Of a stretch of DNA of 64,000 nt, positions 35,814 through 46,554 are shown one piece after another (positions within the stretch are counted from its first letter, which is position 1; every line of letters begins with the position of its first letter). This DNA is from Diphasiastrum complanatum (lineage: Eukaryota; Streptophyta; Lycopodiopsida; Lycopodiales; Lycopodiaceae). Under the pieces are notes generated by a model. The model did not search any database, was not told the origin of the DNA, and saw only the letters and a program-made list of their open reading frames with translations. Location of the stretch: positions 9,279,746-9,343,745 of the forward strand of contig CM055098.1 in assembly GCA_029204225.1 (NCBI GenBank), read 5' to 3'. The translations under genes were made by a program, and so were the position numbers.

Positions 35814-35853
35814 GTAACAAACGGCCCTTCTAAGTTTGAGAACTCCTGTAATG
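35814..35853 (-). repeat. Right terminal inverted repeat, outer transposon
   Basis: Its reverse complement begins CATTACAGGAGTTCTCAAAC and continues TTAGAAGGGCCG, pairing with 17422 onward. One base (C for G at position 6) differs from the other three ends. Confidence 0.85.
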
Positions 35854-37637
35854 TCGAGCGACGAATCTAACGAAGAAATATTCGAGAGGCAACCTGCCGC
35901 CGCAGTTCCTGTAAACCAAGATGGTTCTGGACCGAGCAGAGCAGACAAGGGCAAAGACATAGCTATTTCAGAAGGATCTCCTAGAAGGTTGACAAGACCA
36001 CAAAGCGCGCCAGCAAGATATGTGCCAGGCAGCTCAGCTTCCACATCAAAAGAATTTTGCGGATTCAGTGGCGAACCACAGACATTCGAGGAGGCGATTA
36101 AAAGTCCAGAAAAGGACAGATGGATCCAGGCCATGAATGAGGAGATGGAATCCATGAGGAAGAACTAGGTTTTGACGTTGGAGCCATTACCACATAAGCG
36201 CAAGACTGTCAAATGCAAATGGATTTTCAAACTCAAATATGGACTAGATGGAAACATCAGAAAATACAAGGCAAGGCTGGTAGCGAAGGGTTTCTCTCAG
36301 AGATACGGTATTGACTACTCTGAAACCTTTTCTCTTGCTGTCAAACATTCGTCCCTACGTCTGTTATTTGCATATGCAGTAGCTTATGACCTCAGGATCC
36401 ACATTGTGGATGAGAAGACAGCCTTCTTGCATGGCGAATTAGACGAAGAGGTCTACATGGATCAACCCCCAAGATATGTCTCGAATTCACTTCCTAACTA
36501 TGCATGCAAAATGCATAGAAGCATCTACGGTCTAAAACAATCAACCTGACAATGGTACAAGAAAAAAGATCAAGCCCTAAAATCATTAGAATTCAAGCCT
36601 ATGTTGGCTGATTCCAATGTATATGTCAGAGTTGTAGATGGGCAGATCATCATTGTGGTTGTGTATGTGGACGACACTCTGATACTTTGCAGGAGTGAGT
36701 AGCTAATAGTTGAAGTAAAGGCAGACATCTCGAAACATTTCGAGATAGTGAGTCTAGGAGAAGCCACGTGTTACCTAGGCTTGCAAATTGAAAGAGACTA
36801 TGAGGGTGGTAAGTATAAGATCCTAGAGGACTTTGGGATGCTGAATTGCAAAGGAGTGAACACTCCAATGCTCGCACGGACGGTGCTAACGAATGATGAC
36901 TATCCAAGGACTGAGAAAGAGAGAGAACAGATGCAGCTCACACCTTACAATAAGCTGATAGGATCACTTATGTACCTTGCAGACAACACACGTCCTGATA
37001 TTGCTTATGAAGTATTTAGGATGAGCCAATTCTGCACGAATCTAGGCTCGACACATTGGAAGATTGTGAAATGAATTTTGCAATATCTTCAATTAACAAG
37101 GGATTATGGCTTGTGTTGTTGTTGTGGTGCAAGTTTCAGGATATTTTCCTATAGCGATTCTAGCTGGGCATCTCTCAAGGACGACTGTAAAAGCGTCTCA
37201 AGAGGATGCACCATTGCATCAAGAGCAACAGTTTCCTAGGTCAACAAGAAGCAGACCATTGTGGCCTAGTCATCCTACGAAGCAGAGTACATAGCAGCAG
37301 CGAAGATGGCCAACGAAATAATTTGGCTAAAACAGCTCTTGGATGAATTGGGCGAAACAAGAAACGAGCCTCTGGTCTTGCAGATGGACAACACCTCTGC
37401 AATACACCTGACAAAAGATCTCATATTCCATTCCAAAATGAAGCACATTGCGATCAAGTACCACTTGATCAGGGATCTAATTGAAAAGAAGATGATGCAG
37501 ACCACCTTCATAGGAACGAAAGACATGGTTGCTGACATCTTCACAAAAGCCCTGGACAAAGGACTCTTTGGGAGACAAAGGAGCAGTCTTGGGATCGTAA
37601 AGCTATCATGCTTTGAGAGGGAACTGAAGAAACGAAA
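35854..37637 (+). pseudogene. copia-B reverse transcriptase and RNase H (3' portion of pol)
   Basis: Coding resumes right at the transposon end with SDESNEEIFERQPAAAVPVN. RT follows: CKWIFKLKYGLDGNIRKYKA, FSQRYGIDYSETFSLAVKHS, DEKTAFLHGELDEEVYMDQP and YVDDTLILCRSE. RNase H follows: WASLKDD, an SSYEAEYIAAAK block after a TAG, LQMDNTSAIHL and GTKDMVADIFTKALD. Stops at about 36168, 36549 and 37074 and frameshifts break it. The frame 37306-37770 crosses the LTR boundary. Comparison with the unsplit relative at 48.7-49.5 kb shows it is the continuation of 15028-17421. Confidence 0.9.
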
Positions 37638-38313
37638 TGTTTTCAACTACAAAGCCTTGTTAGCTTTTAGCCCTCAATCTGACGAAGATATTCGCGAACT
37701 CAAAAATCTAGAGACACGAAAGACGAAGAGTTTTGTGAACACAAAAGTCAAAGGAGACGAAGACGAATGATTCGCGAACACCAAAGTCAAAGGGGACGAA
37801 GACGAACAGCTCTCAAAAATGAAAGATCCATGAACAAGATTCCTTTGCGGTCCAATACGAGAGAAAAGGCATACGAACAAAACGAAACCCATTTTGCCCT
37901 CGCGCTCCAAAGAGTACCAGCTAAGATCACGCAAGTATCTAGAAGTACAGAGATCTGATCTGATGGCATGACATCAGCAGATATTTCCTAGGTCGTGGCT
38001 AACCTGACTAGTTGCTTAATCACTCTAATCTTAGATTTACATAGAGCGACCATGCTTACTGGATGATACTTGACATATAGATCAACAGAATACACATAGT
38101 GTAATAGCAAAATAGTCTGATGCTAGTAAGCAATCAAGACAAAAAATACAGAATACTTGTCCGCCTGCGTGCAAAGACAATTTTGTCTAGGATCAGAAGG
38201 TCCAACTGTCCGCTAGTAAAGCGACGATTACTCATGAGAGAACCGTGCTTCTCTCACACCAATGCATTGCGTGGATATGCACGCAGTGCTTAAGAAATCA
38301 GAGAAAAGAAATC
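37638..38313 (+). repeat. Truncated 3' LTR of copia-B
   Basis: It starts TGTTTTCAACTACAAAGCC and matches the first two-thirds of the LTR at 13888, including the TCGCGAAC-rich repeats and the GAGAGAACCGTG region. It stops at about 38313, where an inverted fragment of another LTR begins. Visible base differences from the 5' LTR imply an old insertion. Confidence 0.85.
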
Positions 38314-38550
38314 ACTTGCCAAACTAGAGTTAGGCCCAATATGGCACCCAGGACATGCCCCTGAGTATAGCATAATGAACTCAAAATCACGGTACAGGTT
38401 AATTTCCTCCTACGTGTGGCTACCCGGCTAACCCAAGTAGCCATCTACGGGATCAATGCCCGATCAATATATCCTAATGGGTCATGTCCCGAACACAACT
38501 GAATACAGCTTAACTGTACACTAATTACAGTATCACATTTAGAGCTTACA
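38313..38550 (-). repeat. Fragment of LTR family C, minus strand
   Basis: Its reverse complement begins TGTAAGCTCTAAATGTGATA and matches 46555-46820 over about 235 bp with small indels. The rest of the LTR is absent. It lies between the copia-B 3' LTR and a copia RT fragment. Confidence 0.8.
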
Positions 38551-39527
38551 TAAAAATCGTAAGTGGTGATAGCAATGAAGATATAGATGACATCAAGATG
38601 GCACTTAAAAGTAAGTTTGAGATACAAGATCTTGGAAAGCTTCACTATATCTTAGGAATAGAGATTGTTAGGACTTCTAATTCTACTTTCATCTGTCAAG
38701 AGAAGTATTCTAACTCTATTCTAAAAAGATTTCATATGGAAAATTGCAAAGTAGTTTCTACTCCTATGGAATCAAATGTAAAGCTATCTATAAGAGGTAA
38801 TGAAAGATCCTTCAAGGACATTACTCTCTATAGAAATCTCATAGGATCTCTTATTTGGTTAGCCATCACAAGACCTGATCTAAGCTATGTGGTTGGTAAA
38901 CTAAGTTAATTCATGCAAGATCCTAGTGAGGCTCATTGGAAGCTAGGAAAGAGAGTACTAAGATACCTCTCGGGATCTAGAGATTTTGGCATCTTGTATG
39001 AAGGATCTTCACCTAATCTTTGTGGTTTCTTAGATTCATATTTTGAAGGTGATCAAATGGATAGGAAGTCAACAAGTGCCTTTGCAATATATCTTGGAGA
39101 GGGAGCTATCTCATGGCTATCAAAGAAGCAACCTACTATCTCTCTATCTTCCACCGAGGCCGAGTACAAGGCATTGACAACATGCACCAGGGAGATGCTT
39201 TGGATAAAGAGGATGCTATTGGATCTTCACTTGTTTGATTCTAAGAAGACACCAATCATCTATTGTGACAACATTTCAGCCCAAAGCTTGGCAACCAATC
39301 CAGTTTTCCATGCTAGAAACAAGCACATTGAGATTGCTCATCACTTTGTGAAGGATCAAGTTATTGCCAAAGAGGTGGAGCTTCAACATGTCTCTTCATT
39401 GGAATGTGTGGCTGATATCTTCACCAAACCATTGGGAAAGGACCTGTATTATAAGCATAGATCTAATCTTGGAATGTGTTCAAGATCTATGTTAAAACTA
39501 GCATCCAATGTTGAAGAGGGAGTGTGA
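38551..39527 (+). pseudogene. copia RT C-terminus and RNase H fragment (copia-D)
   Basis: It opens inside RT (IVSGDSNEDIDDIKMALKSK, LGKLHYILGIEIV), then TPMESNVKLS, LIGSLIWLAITRPDLSYVVG, one stop (about 38907), RVLRYLSGSRDFGILYEGSS and RNase H (SWLSKKQPTISLSSTEAEYK, YCDNISAQSLATNPVFHARN). It is a close relative of copia-A and keeps the TRPDLSY segment that copia-A lost. The 5' portion is missing, replaced by the LTR-C fragment. Confidence 0.9.
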
Positions 39528-40132
39528 AAATTGTCAACATTTCCTAGCTAGTTTGAGACCTAAATTGGCAATTTTTGTACATAGTTTTGGATCTAACCTT
39601 TCACACATGTGAAAGAGCCTAGATACTTTTATTTTACAGGACCTTCGAAATGACACCAAAATCATGTTATTTGGACATATAGGCCAAAATTGGCTATTTT
39701 AGGCTACTGGTGTCCTAAAATTGGGTCCTAAGTTGTAGAGAGAGGAGAGAGAGTCATCTCTCTCACCTATATTAGGCTGAAATTAGTGGAGAACAGGTTG
39801 GAGAAACTTATTGTATTGTTGAGAGAGATCAATAGATCATTGTCACAGTTTCTTCCTCCATTGAGAGCATTGCTTTGTGTATTGTCTTCAAGCTTTTGTG
39901 TATGATGTTAAGAGGTTTCCAAAAGTGGTAGGCTATTGTTGCAGGGCTGGTATGCTGTTGTTTTTGGCTGCCATCAGTACCTTTTATTAGTTTCTTTTGT
40001 CTCTTGAATGTCTTGTCAAGTTCATGTGTATCAAAGGTAGCATTAGGATACTTTGCCATTTCTAGCTTTTGTAGCTTGTTGTGCAAAGATCTTAGCCAAG
40101 TATTTTGGGAGTTTGGATCCATTTAATATCCA
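39523..40132 (+). repeat. Candidate 3' LTR of copia-D
   Basis: TGTGAAAATTGTCAAC follows the purine run GAAGAGGGAG at the pol end, as in copia-A (GAGGAGGAG then TGTTAAAAATTC). The suggested end (TTAATATCCA) is set by where copia-B pol sequence begins at about 40136; no partner LTR confirms it. Confidence 0.5.
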
Positions 40133-40135
40133 CTT

Positions 40136-41298
40136 TTTTCACAAGGCAAAGGAGCAGTCTCGGGATCATAAAGCTACCATGCTTTGAGAGGGAGCTGAAG
40201 AAACAAAGTGTTTCTGAATACAAAGCCTTGCTAGCTTACGGCCCCTCGCTTGAGGAGCATGTTCGCAAATTCGAATATCTGAAGACACGAAACACTAAGA
40301 GTTTCGCAAACACGAAAGTCAACAAAGACGATAACGAACATGTTCACGAACTCGAACATCTGAAGACACGAAACATGAAGAGTTTCGTGAACACGAAAGT
40401 CAACGAAGACAAAGACCAACGGTTTGCAAACATGAACGATCCACGAACGAGATTCTCTTCCGGTCCTATACAAGAGAAAGGCGAATGAGGTAAACAAAAC
40501 CAACGGTGAAAACGAAACCCGTTCTGTCCTCATGCTCCAAGGAGTACCACCAGATATCATGCAAGTACCAGAAGTACAGGAGATCTGACCTGATGACATG
40601 ACGTCAGCAGATACTCCCTAGGTCGTGGCTAAACTGCCACTCTTGTAATTCTCTGGTTAGCTGTAAATGGTTAATCACTCTAATCTTAGATTTGCATAGA
40701 GAGACTGTACTTACTAAATAATACTTGACATATATCAATAGGATACACAGTGTGTAACTAAGCAAGAAAGAAGAACAAGAAGTAATCTGATGCTAGTAAG
40801 CAATCAAGACGAACACAGACAGAAGCTCCACCTACGTGCGAGAAGACAATTCTATCTAGGATCAGAAGATCCAATTGTCTGCTAGTAAAGCGAGACTACT
40901 ACTCGTGAGAGAGCCGTGCTTCTCTCACGCATTACTCGTGAGAGAACCGTGTTTTTCTCCCACACCAACACACTGTGTGGATTTGCATGCAGTGCTTGAA
41001 GAAAACAGTGGAAGATCAATATAGATGATTTTTTTTGTTGTGTCTGATCTCGAATGCAAATGTGTCTGCTGTTATTCATATGTCTGAGTTTTCTTGTTCA
41101 TTTGAATTTTGCACCTTGGTTAAAACTATGTTGAATGCTGCATTAATTTTATAAATGAAGATCAGCAGTGCCTGACTACATTTTGGAGGATTGTAGGAGC
41201 GATTCAGCTGGTAGTGTCCAACAATCACATCTGAACTCCATCCAAATCTCAAGAGAGTTGCGGTTGATTTGCCTTTGCGACTGTTTCGTTTCTCTTCA
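40136..41298 (+). repeat. copia-B pol tail plus LTR (about 40209-41298)
   Basis: The first 70 bases encode the end of copia-B pol (RQRSSLGIIKLPCFERELKK). The LTR then starts TGTTTCTGAATAC and ends CTCTTCA. It carries two rounds of the TRNxKSFxNTKVNxD repeat that other copies carry in different numbers. A TGGTATCA primer-site-like sequence follows at about 41300, then a similar TGGCATGCAGAGC near 41329. Having pol upstream and a primer site downstream is unusual and could mark a former tandem element. Confidence 0.75.
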
Positions 41299-41565
41299 GT
41301 GGTATCATAATATATCACACTCTTCAGTGGCATGCAGAGCATAATACACTCTTCACTATATTTTTACATAAATTTTTTAAAATTTGACAATTGATAATAA
41401 TCTAAGCATTCCTTCCAAATTTTCAATCAATTGATGTTCTATACCAAGAATGATGAAGTCAAAGACAAAGGGCACCAATATAACCAACTAACACTTGACA
41501 AGTAGTCCCATTGCATCTATAATAATAACAAATTGGATGCGGTACATCTAAAACATATACAAACT

Positions 41566-42055
41566 CAATGTAGTGCATCGTGTTTGTTGATCATTTTACA
41601 CACAAACGCGATGCACTACATCGAAATTGTGACCATTTCGATATATTGCATCGAGTTGGTGTTCAAACTTGATGCACTACATCGAAATGGTGAACCAACT
41701 TGATGTAGTGCATTGAGATGGACACACCCACTCAATGCACTATTGCATCGAGTTTGAACACCAACTCGATGAAGTGTATCAAAATGGATCACCACTGGCA
41801 TTGAGTTTGACATGCCAACTCGATGCACTACATCGAGTTGGTAGTCCATTTCGATGCACTACATCAAGTTGGTGTTCAAACTCGATGCAGGTTATCGAGT
41901 TGGTGTGTCAAACTCGATGCACTACATCGAGTTGGTGCACAATTTCGATGCAGTGCATCGAGTTGGTGTTACAAACTTGATGCACTACATTGAGTTGGTG
42001 TACAATTTCGATGCAGTGCATCGAGTTTGCATGTATTTTCGATGTATTGCATCGA
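41566..42055. repeat. Tandem array of short palindromes (CTCGATG-N5-CATCGAG type)
   Basis: About 490 bp consist of degenerate units of 20-30 bp alternating TCGATGCACTACATCGA with GTTGGTG(T/C)-type spacers. The core CTCGATGCACTACATCGAG is a dyad with a 5-base loop. Roughly a dozen or more units occur, some reading GCAGTGCATCGAG. It ends shortly before a DUF7869-type gene and may be that element's subterminal repeat region. Confidence 0.8.
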
Positions 42056-42183
42056 GATCCAATGTAGAGACTATTTAACCCTAAAAATGCAATTGCAAAA
42101 TTTTTTAATCCTAGTTTTTTTTTTATGGAAAAAGTCATAAATAGCTTTCCTAACATACTTGCTTGTCTTCATTTTGTGGAGTA

Positions 42184-44834
42184 ATAGCATAGAGGATGCA
42201 GAGGAGGATCTTTTGCCTACAGACGTGCTTGCGAAGTCACTTGAAGAGGACTCGTGGCAAGAGCGCTCTTCCTTCCAGAAAATGTCGTGCGCAAATGAGA
42301 AAGGGTGAGGCCTTTTATACTTTTACTCTTTCCAAATTTGGAAACTTGTCTTGTCAGCCTTGAAATGCTTAAAAAACTTTCCATTTTGGTCTCAACATAC
42401 ATAATATAGTTTTTTTACATTTTTTCTCTGGGTTTTTGTTCTGTCGATGTATAGAGACCTTGTCGAGAATTCATCATCTGAGGTGGGCCTCTCGTTTTCC
42501 TCATATGAAGGAGCGTCGGTGGTCGGTTTTAACAACATATCAGAAAACATATCAACAATTGACGATTCCAGCTCATCGTTTAACAATGTTTCAAGTTATG
42601 GCCGTAATGAGGATAATGAGATTTAAAAGATGGAGAACATTTTATTTTGATCTGAGTCCTAGTGGGCAAGACGTCTTTCTTTCCTCACAATTGATACCTT
42701 GTTTTGAAAAAACATTTGATTATAGTCTGGGGAATGATCTTGTTTGTAGAGGGGCATTTAAAATTGTCGTGAGACTCGGCAACTCTCGACTTGGAGAGGA
42801 TAAACTTTACAAAATTAATAAGTTTAGTCATATCCATCCATCTTCGAAGGTTGTGGGTGATGTTGCACAGCACACATTGTTATGGATGGAGAAATATTTT
42901 TGTCTTCATTGCGAGGTAATGCCAACCACCAGCAAATTTCACTCGCTGATAACTTTACTTGAATGGAAATTTTTTCACTATACAAAGAACATATGATTCA
43001 AAACAGTGATAGGTACATATCTTACTCATATTTCACAAAACTTTGGAAAAGAGATTTCAATAATGTTTCCAAAAAATGTTTGAATGGGAGTATGCAGTAC
43101 GTGTGTAGAGTTGAAAAGTAAGAGAAAAGCCTTAAGGGATCCGACAGAGATTGCGGCGGTGAAGTCAGCTTTGAATGATCATAGAGAGGAATAGGCAGCG
43201 GAACATCAAAAAATAATGCATCACAGTAAAAAATGCTTTGGGTCTCCAGAGAAGTATTTTGGCATTGTCATTGATGGGATGGATAAAAAAAAGACACAGT
43301 TGCCTCACTTTGCACGGCTACCAAAGGATATTCATGAAGAAAAGTTGATTCAAGCAGATTTGGTTGGTTGCTTGATATACATCCTCGAGTGTTTTTCACA
43401 TATCCTAACGTGTATAATGATCCCAACTTAACCATGACTATTACTCATCATTTTTTATCTTCATGGCGAGGATTGCTTCCGGTTGTTTTGTTTGTTCAGT
43501 TGGACAAGCAGCAAGAGAGAATAAGAATCAAATGGTCTTAGGTTATTTGAATATGCTTGTTGAGAAAGGTGTTTTCAGGAAAGTAAAAGTTAATTTTCTA
43601 TTGGTTAGTGGACACACACATGATCATATAGATCAAATGTTTAGCACTTTCTCTAAAAAGTTATCGCGTCGAGATGCATTTACACTTCCTATAATGATAT
43701 CCATCATAGAGGAAGCCTACACTCCTAAGCCGAGCATATTTCATCTCAAGGAGACCATTGACTTCAAGTAGTTCCTGAAGTCTTCAAGAGAACTATGTTT
43801 GGAAAAGTAAAATGACATTTGTTACTAGCACTGCTTTCTTATTAAACAAAGCAGTGCTGGTAAATTGTGTCAAAAACAATTGTCAACATGTAAACAACGG
43901 CTTTCGACAAATGGTTTGAAATACTTGATACATGTACCAGTTGTTCAAATGAAGTTTGCAAAGTAGATGCCTATGTTACTAGCCAAAGAAGTTAAAGATC
44001 CTGAAAAACAAACAAGACCTATTGATTATTGAAAGTGCATAGAAGAGCATAAAGTTCTAATCGAGAAGGCAAAAAAATATACGGGAGATTAGGATACTAA
44101 ATGGTGGGATACATTTCATGAGGAGCAAATGGTGATATTAAGTAATATTGAGGACGACAACTGGGAACTTCCATTTGACTTTGTGTGGCTTGTCCATCAA
44201 AGTAATACCGAAGCAAAGCAGGTACATATAACATAACATCATGAATATGTTAGAGAGACCAAAGAGATGTATCTTGGAGCAAGGCGGTCAACAAGTAGGA
44301 GGGACAGACTAGCCCAGATGTGGAAGGGTGACTTTGGTAGCTACATTGGCAACAGATGATCATCTCGGTCACCCCTTTTGGATTGAAAAAGTACTCACAC
44401 TTCATCGAGACGACATCACATCTAAGATTAAAGATATAACTGTGCATTCGTTTAAAATAGATCACATTGATCCATTCAAAGGGAGGTATAGGCTCGAGAT
44501 GGTCCGTATAGTGCATGGTAAGGGGAAGAAGAGAAAAACAAAGAATACTCCAAGATCTTCTTTATTGTCTTTAAAGGAGGTGGATATTTTAGTGTACGAC
44601 TTCATGCTCACCACAATAGGCCATTTGAGAAAGTCCACTATTGAAATCCTAAAGCAGAAAATTTCTATGACAAACGATGTGGGACCGTCCTCACGTACCA
44701 GAGGAAGCATGGAAAACGATGAAAATTATGACTTGCATTGTGAGGAATGCAATGAAATAGTACATAGTGAGGAAGAGGATGCCTCTTTCACCACTTCAAG
44801 ATCATCAACGCATATAACTACTGATAGTGACTAG
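42184..44834 (+). pseudogene. Decayed DUF7869-type (transposase-like) gene
   Basis: A possible first exon (SNSIEDAEEDLLPTDVLAKS) ends at a GGTGAGG donor near 42306. An acceptor near 42455 starts RDLVENSSSEVGLSFSSYEG. Later blocks are FCLHCEVMPTTSKFHSLITL, HSKKCFGSPEKYFGIVIDGM, DPNLTMTITHHFLSSWRGLL, then ARENKNQMVLGYLNMLVEKG and VNFLLVSGHTHDHIDQMFST. The last three are the signature I associate with DUF7869, a domain common in uncharacterised plant and animal transposon-like genes. A C-terminal block (GHPFWIEKVLTLHRDD, LTTIGHLRKSTIEILKQKI) ends at 44834. At least five frameshifts or stops break it. Confidence 0.7.
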
Positions 44835-45477
44835 CATTTGGAACTGTATGAGTCCAAAGAGTTTTGAACATCATGTGTGTCACGAAATATAAGTAATTGT
44901 TTAATTTGTTTGTCACTTTTATATCATAAGAGTATAAGCATTTTAAAAATGTGCTTCTTTTTTAAACTTGGAACTCTCTGAATGGAAATGTTCTTGCAAG
45001 TGGTCTTAGGTTTTGACAATTTGCGAGTAAATCGCTTGCGAGTTTAACGAGTTTCTTTTGTGTGTTGTTTCAAAATTTTCATAGCACGTGGTGTGCCAAG
45101 CAGCTTAAGCATTCTCCTATGTTGTCCTTGGCCCTTGGATCTTGCGCCTAGGAATGCTCAACCACATGGAATGCTCAATCACGTGCCCTATTTCCCTTGG
45201 TAGGGCCGACTTGAGAATGCAAATTTTTGGGGGTTCACCTTGCCTTGGGAGGAGTTAGCATTGCCTTGGGAGCAGTCACTAGGGCTTTGGGAGGAACTAA
45301 GTGAAGGAGCTTTTCCCATGGTCGGCCTCCGATCTTAAGAGCACAGACCATCCATTTAGAGACCATGTGAAAGGCCTATGATTTCAAGCATTTCCAAACC
45401 ATCGCTTTTCTTGATTTAAGAGTGCGATACAATCCCTATGTATTGTAGAATAGCTTGAACTAGATTACAGTTAGAAA
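44835..45477. other. Non-coding spacer
   Basis: No ORF or known repeat recognised. A tandem-like stretch at about 45170-45310 repeats CTTGGGAGGAG / CCTTGGGAGCAG phrases. Confidence 0.4.
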
Positions 45478-45725
45478 ACATGAACCAGTGTAACCCAACT
45501 GACCGAACCAATATAACCCAACTGACCTACCCCAACCGACCTATCCCAATTGATCTACCCAACCAACTGATCTGCCCCAATTGACCTAATTCAATTAACC
45601 TAACCTAACTAACCCAAACCATCTGATCTAACCTAACTGACCCAACCCAACTGACATAACCTAACTGACCAAACCCAACTAACTCCAACTGACCTATCTC
45701 AATCGACCTAATTCAACTAACGTAA
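45478..45725. repeat. Degenerate minisatellite, consensus near AACTGACCYAACCC
   Basis: The stretch is made almost entirely of CCCAACTGACC, CCTAACTGACC and CCAATTGATCT variants. Unit length is roughly 10-16 bp with much drift. The composition is telomere-reminiscent, but no CCCTAAA repeats are present. Confidence 0.75.
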
Positions 45726-45821
45726 TGTAACCTAAGGCATCGAAATTTGAAATCACCTTTCCAGATAGATACAAGTGAAAGAAATGGAAACAATTTATGA
45801 AAGGAAACTGGACTTACGTAA

Positions 45822-46550
45822 TTAACTATCTTTGCCAGCATATATCTGGTAAGAGGATACCATGGCAGTGTTCTCCTTACAAAGCTCAAGATCTCGCACT
45901 TTTTGAACCTGGGCCAACTCATCCTGTGTGAACTTACTTTGAAAGTAATTGGCATCACTCTCACTAAGTTTCCTCACAGAGTATAGCACGTCCTTTAGTT
46001 CTGTCTTTACTATAGCCTCTTCATTCAATATATAAGAGAAACATGAAACATGTTATCACATAAAAGGGGTTGAAAGGGCACTCACATATAGTTACGACTC
46101 TTGCAAGACAAAGCATATAAAAGTATCTCAATTATTGATTCGATTTAAGCATTCAATAGAGGCATCGAATTTGTTGCAGACACATTAATGAATGAAGCCC
46201 TTATTGACACGTGTTTATCTCTGTCAAAACGAAAATTCTCATTCACTTCTTCCATCCAGGCCTTTGCAAGTCCTATGGTTCCCGTCCCAGCATATAAACA
46301 TCTTGCCTGATAAGTTTGACCAATCTTCGTTTACTAACAACTCTTGCTCAAACAAGTCATTGACTTCACACCAGATGGATCCCATGAAGCTCTGATAGTA
46401 TCTTTTAACTTTATTGAAATACCACTCACACCATGTAGAGACAGCACAAGTGCGCCTTTTTCTTCCAAATATCTGTCTCCTCTGAAAGTGACCATTAAAA
46501 CTTTCTTGAGAGGACCTACAGTTAGAAATCAGAGTTAATCTGATATACAT
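45822..46550 (-). pseudogene. Broken gene with WDGNHR motif (possible ParB/sulfiredoxin-like fold)
   Basis: Reading leftward, 46550-46239 encodes TLISNCRSSQESFNGHFQRR, FMGSIWCEVNDLFEQELLV and GKMFICWDGNHRT. After a frameshift it continues AWMEEVNENFRFDRDKHVSI. A further frame, 46028-45822 (NEEAIVKTELKDVLYSVRKL, SDANYFQSKFTQDELAQVQK), is a plausible later exon on the same strand. The D-G-N-H-R motif followed by AW is reminiscent of ParB-like nuclease/sulfiredoxin-fold proteins; this is a family impression, not a domain hit. It could be a host pseudogene or mobile-element cargo. Confidence 0.4.
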
Positions 46551-46554
46551 TTCA

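Larger units (their letters stand above)
17422..35853 (+). mobile_element. Outer copy of H3/Ulp1-encoding DNA transposon, carrying the inner copy inside it
   Basis: It is bounded by terminal inverted repeats of about 40 bp: CATTAGAGGAGTT at 17422 and the complement of CATTACAGGAGTT ending at 35853. The gene order is transposase (+), ORF2 (-), divergent promoter, H3-Ulp1 (+), ORF4 (-). Without the inner element (24454-33777) it is about 9.1 kb, close to the inner copy's 9.3 kb. It lies in copia-B pol. I cannot place it in a named superfamily with confidence: TIR, intron-rich DDE-like transposase and Ulp1 cargo together do not match CACTA (no CACTA terminus) or classical MULEs. The flanking ATC/GTC triplets may be a 3-bp target duplication with one mismatch. 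Confidence 0.85.
13888..38313 (+). mobile_element. copia-B retrotransposon split by a nested DNA transposon
   Basis: The 5' LTR (13888-14911), primer-binding site and gag-pol (15028-17421) are followed, after the 18.4-kb DNA transposon, by the rest of pol (35854-37637) and a truncated 3' LTR (37638 to about 38313). Without the insertion the element is about 6 kb, normal for plant copia. The split lies in the linker between integrase and reverse transcriptase. A homologous unsplit linker at about 49.5 kb (minus strand) shows the sequence continuity. The 3' LTR is cut off by another LTR fragment. Confidence 0.85.

Noticed and set aside
17422-35853. Classification as a CACTA element
   Set aside because: The ends read CATTAG rather than CACTA/CACTG, and the transposase blocks do not look like CACTA TNP2; kept unclassified.
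41566-42055. CRISPR-like array
   Set aside because: Units and spacers are both repetitive and degenerate, and the genome is a plant's; it is a palindromic minisatellite.
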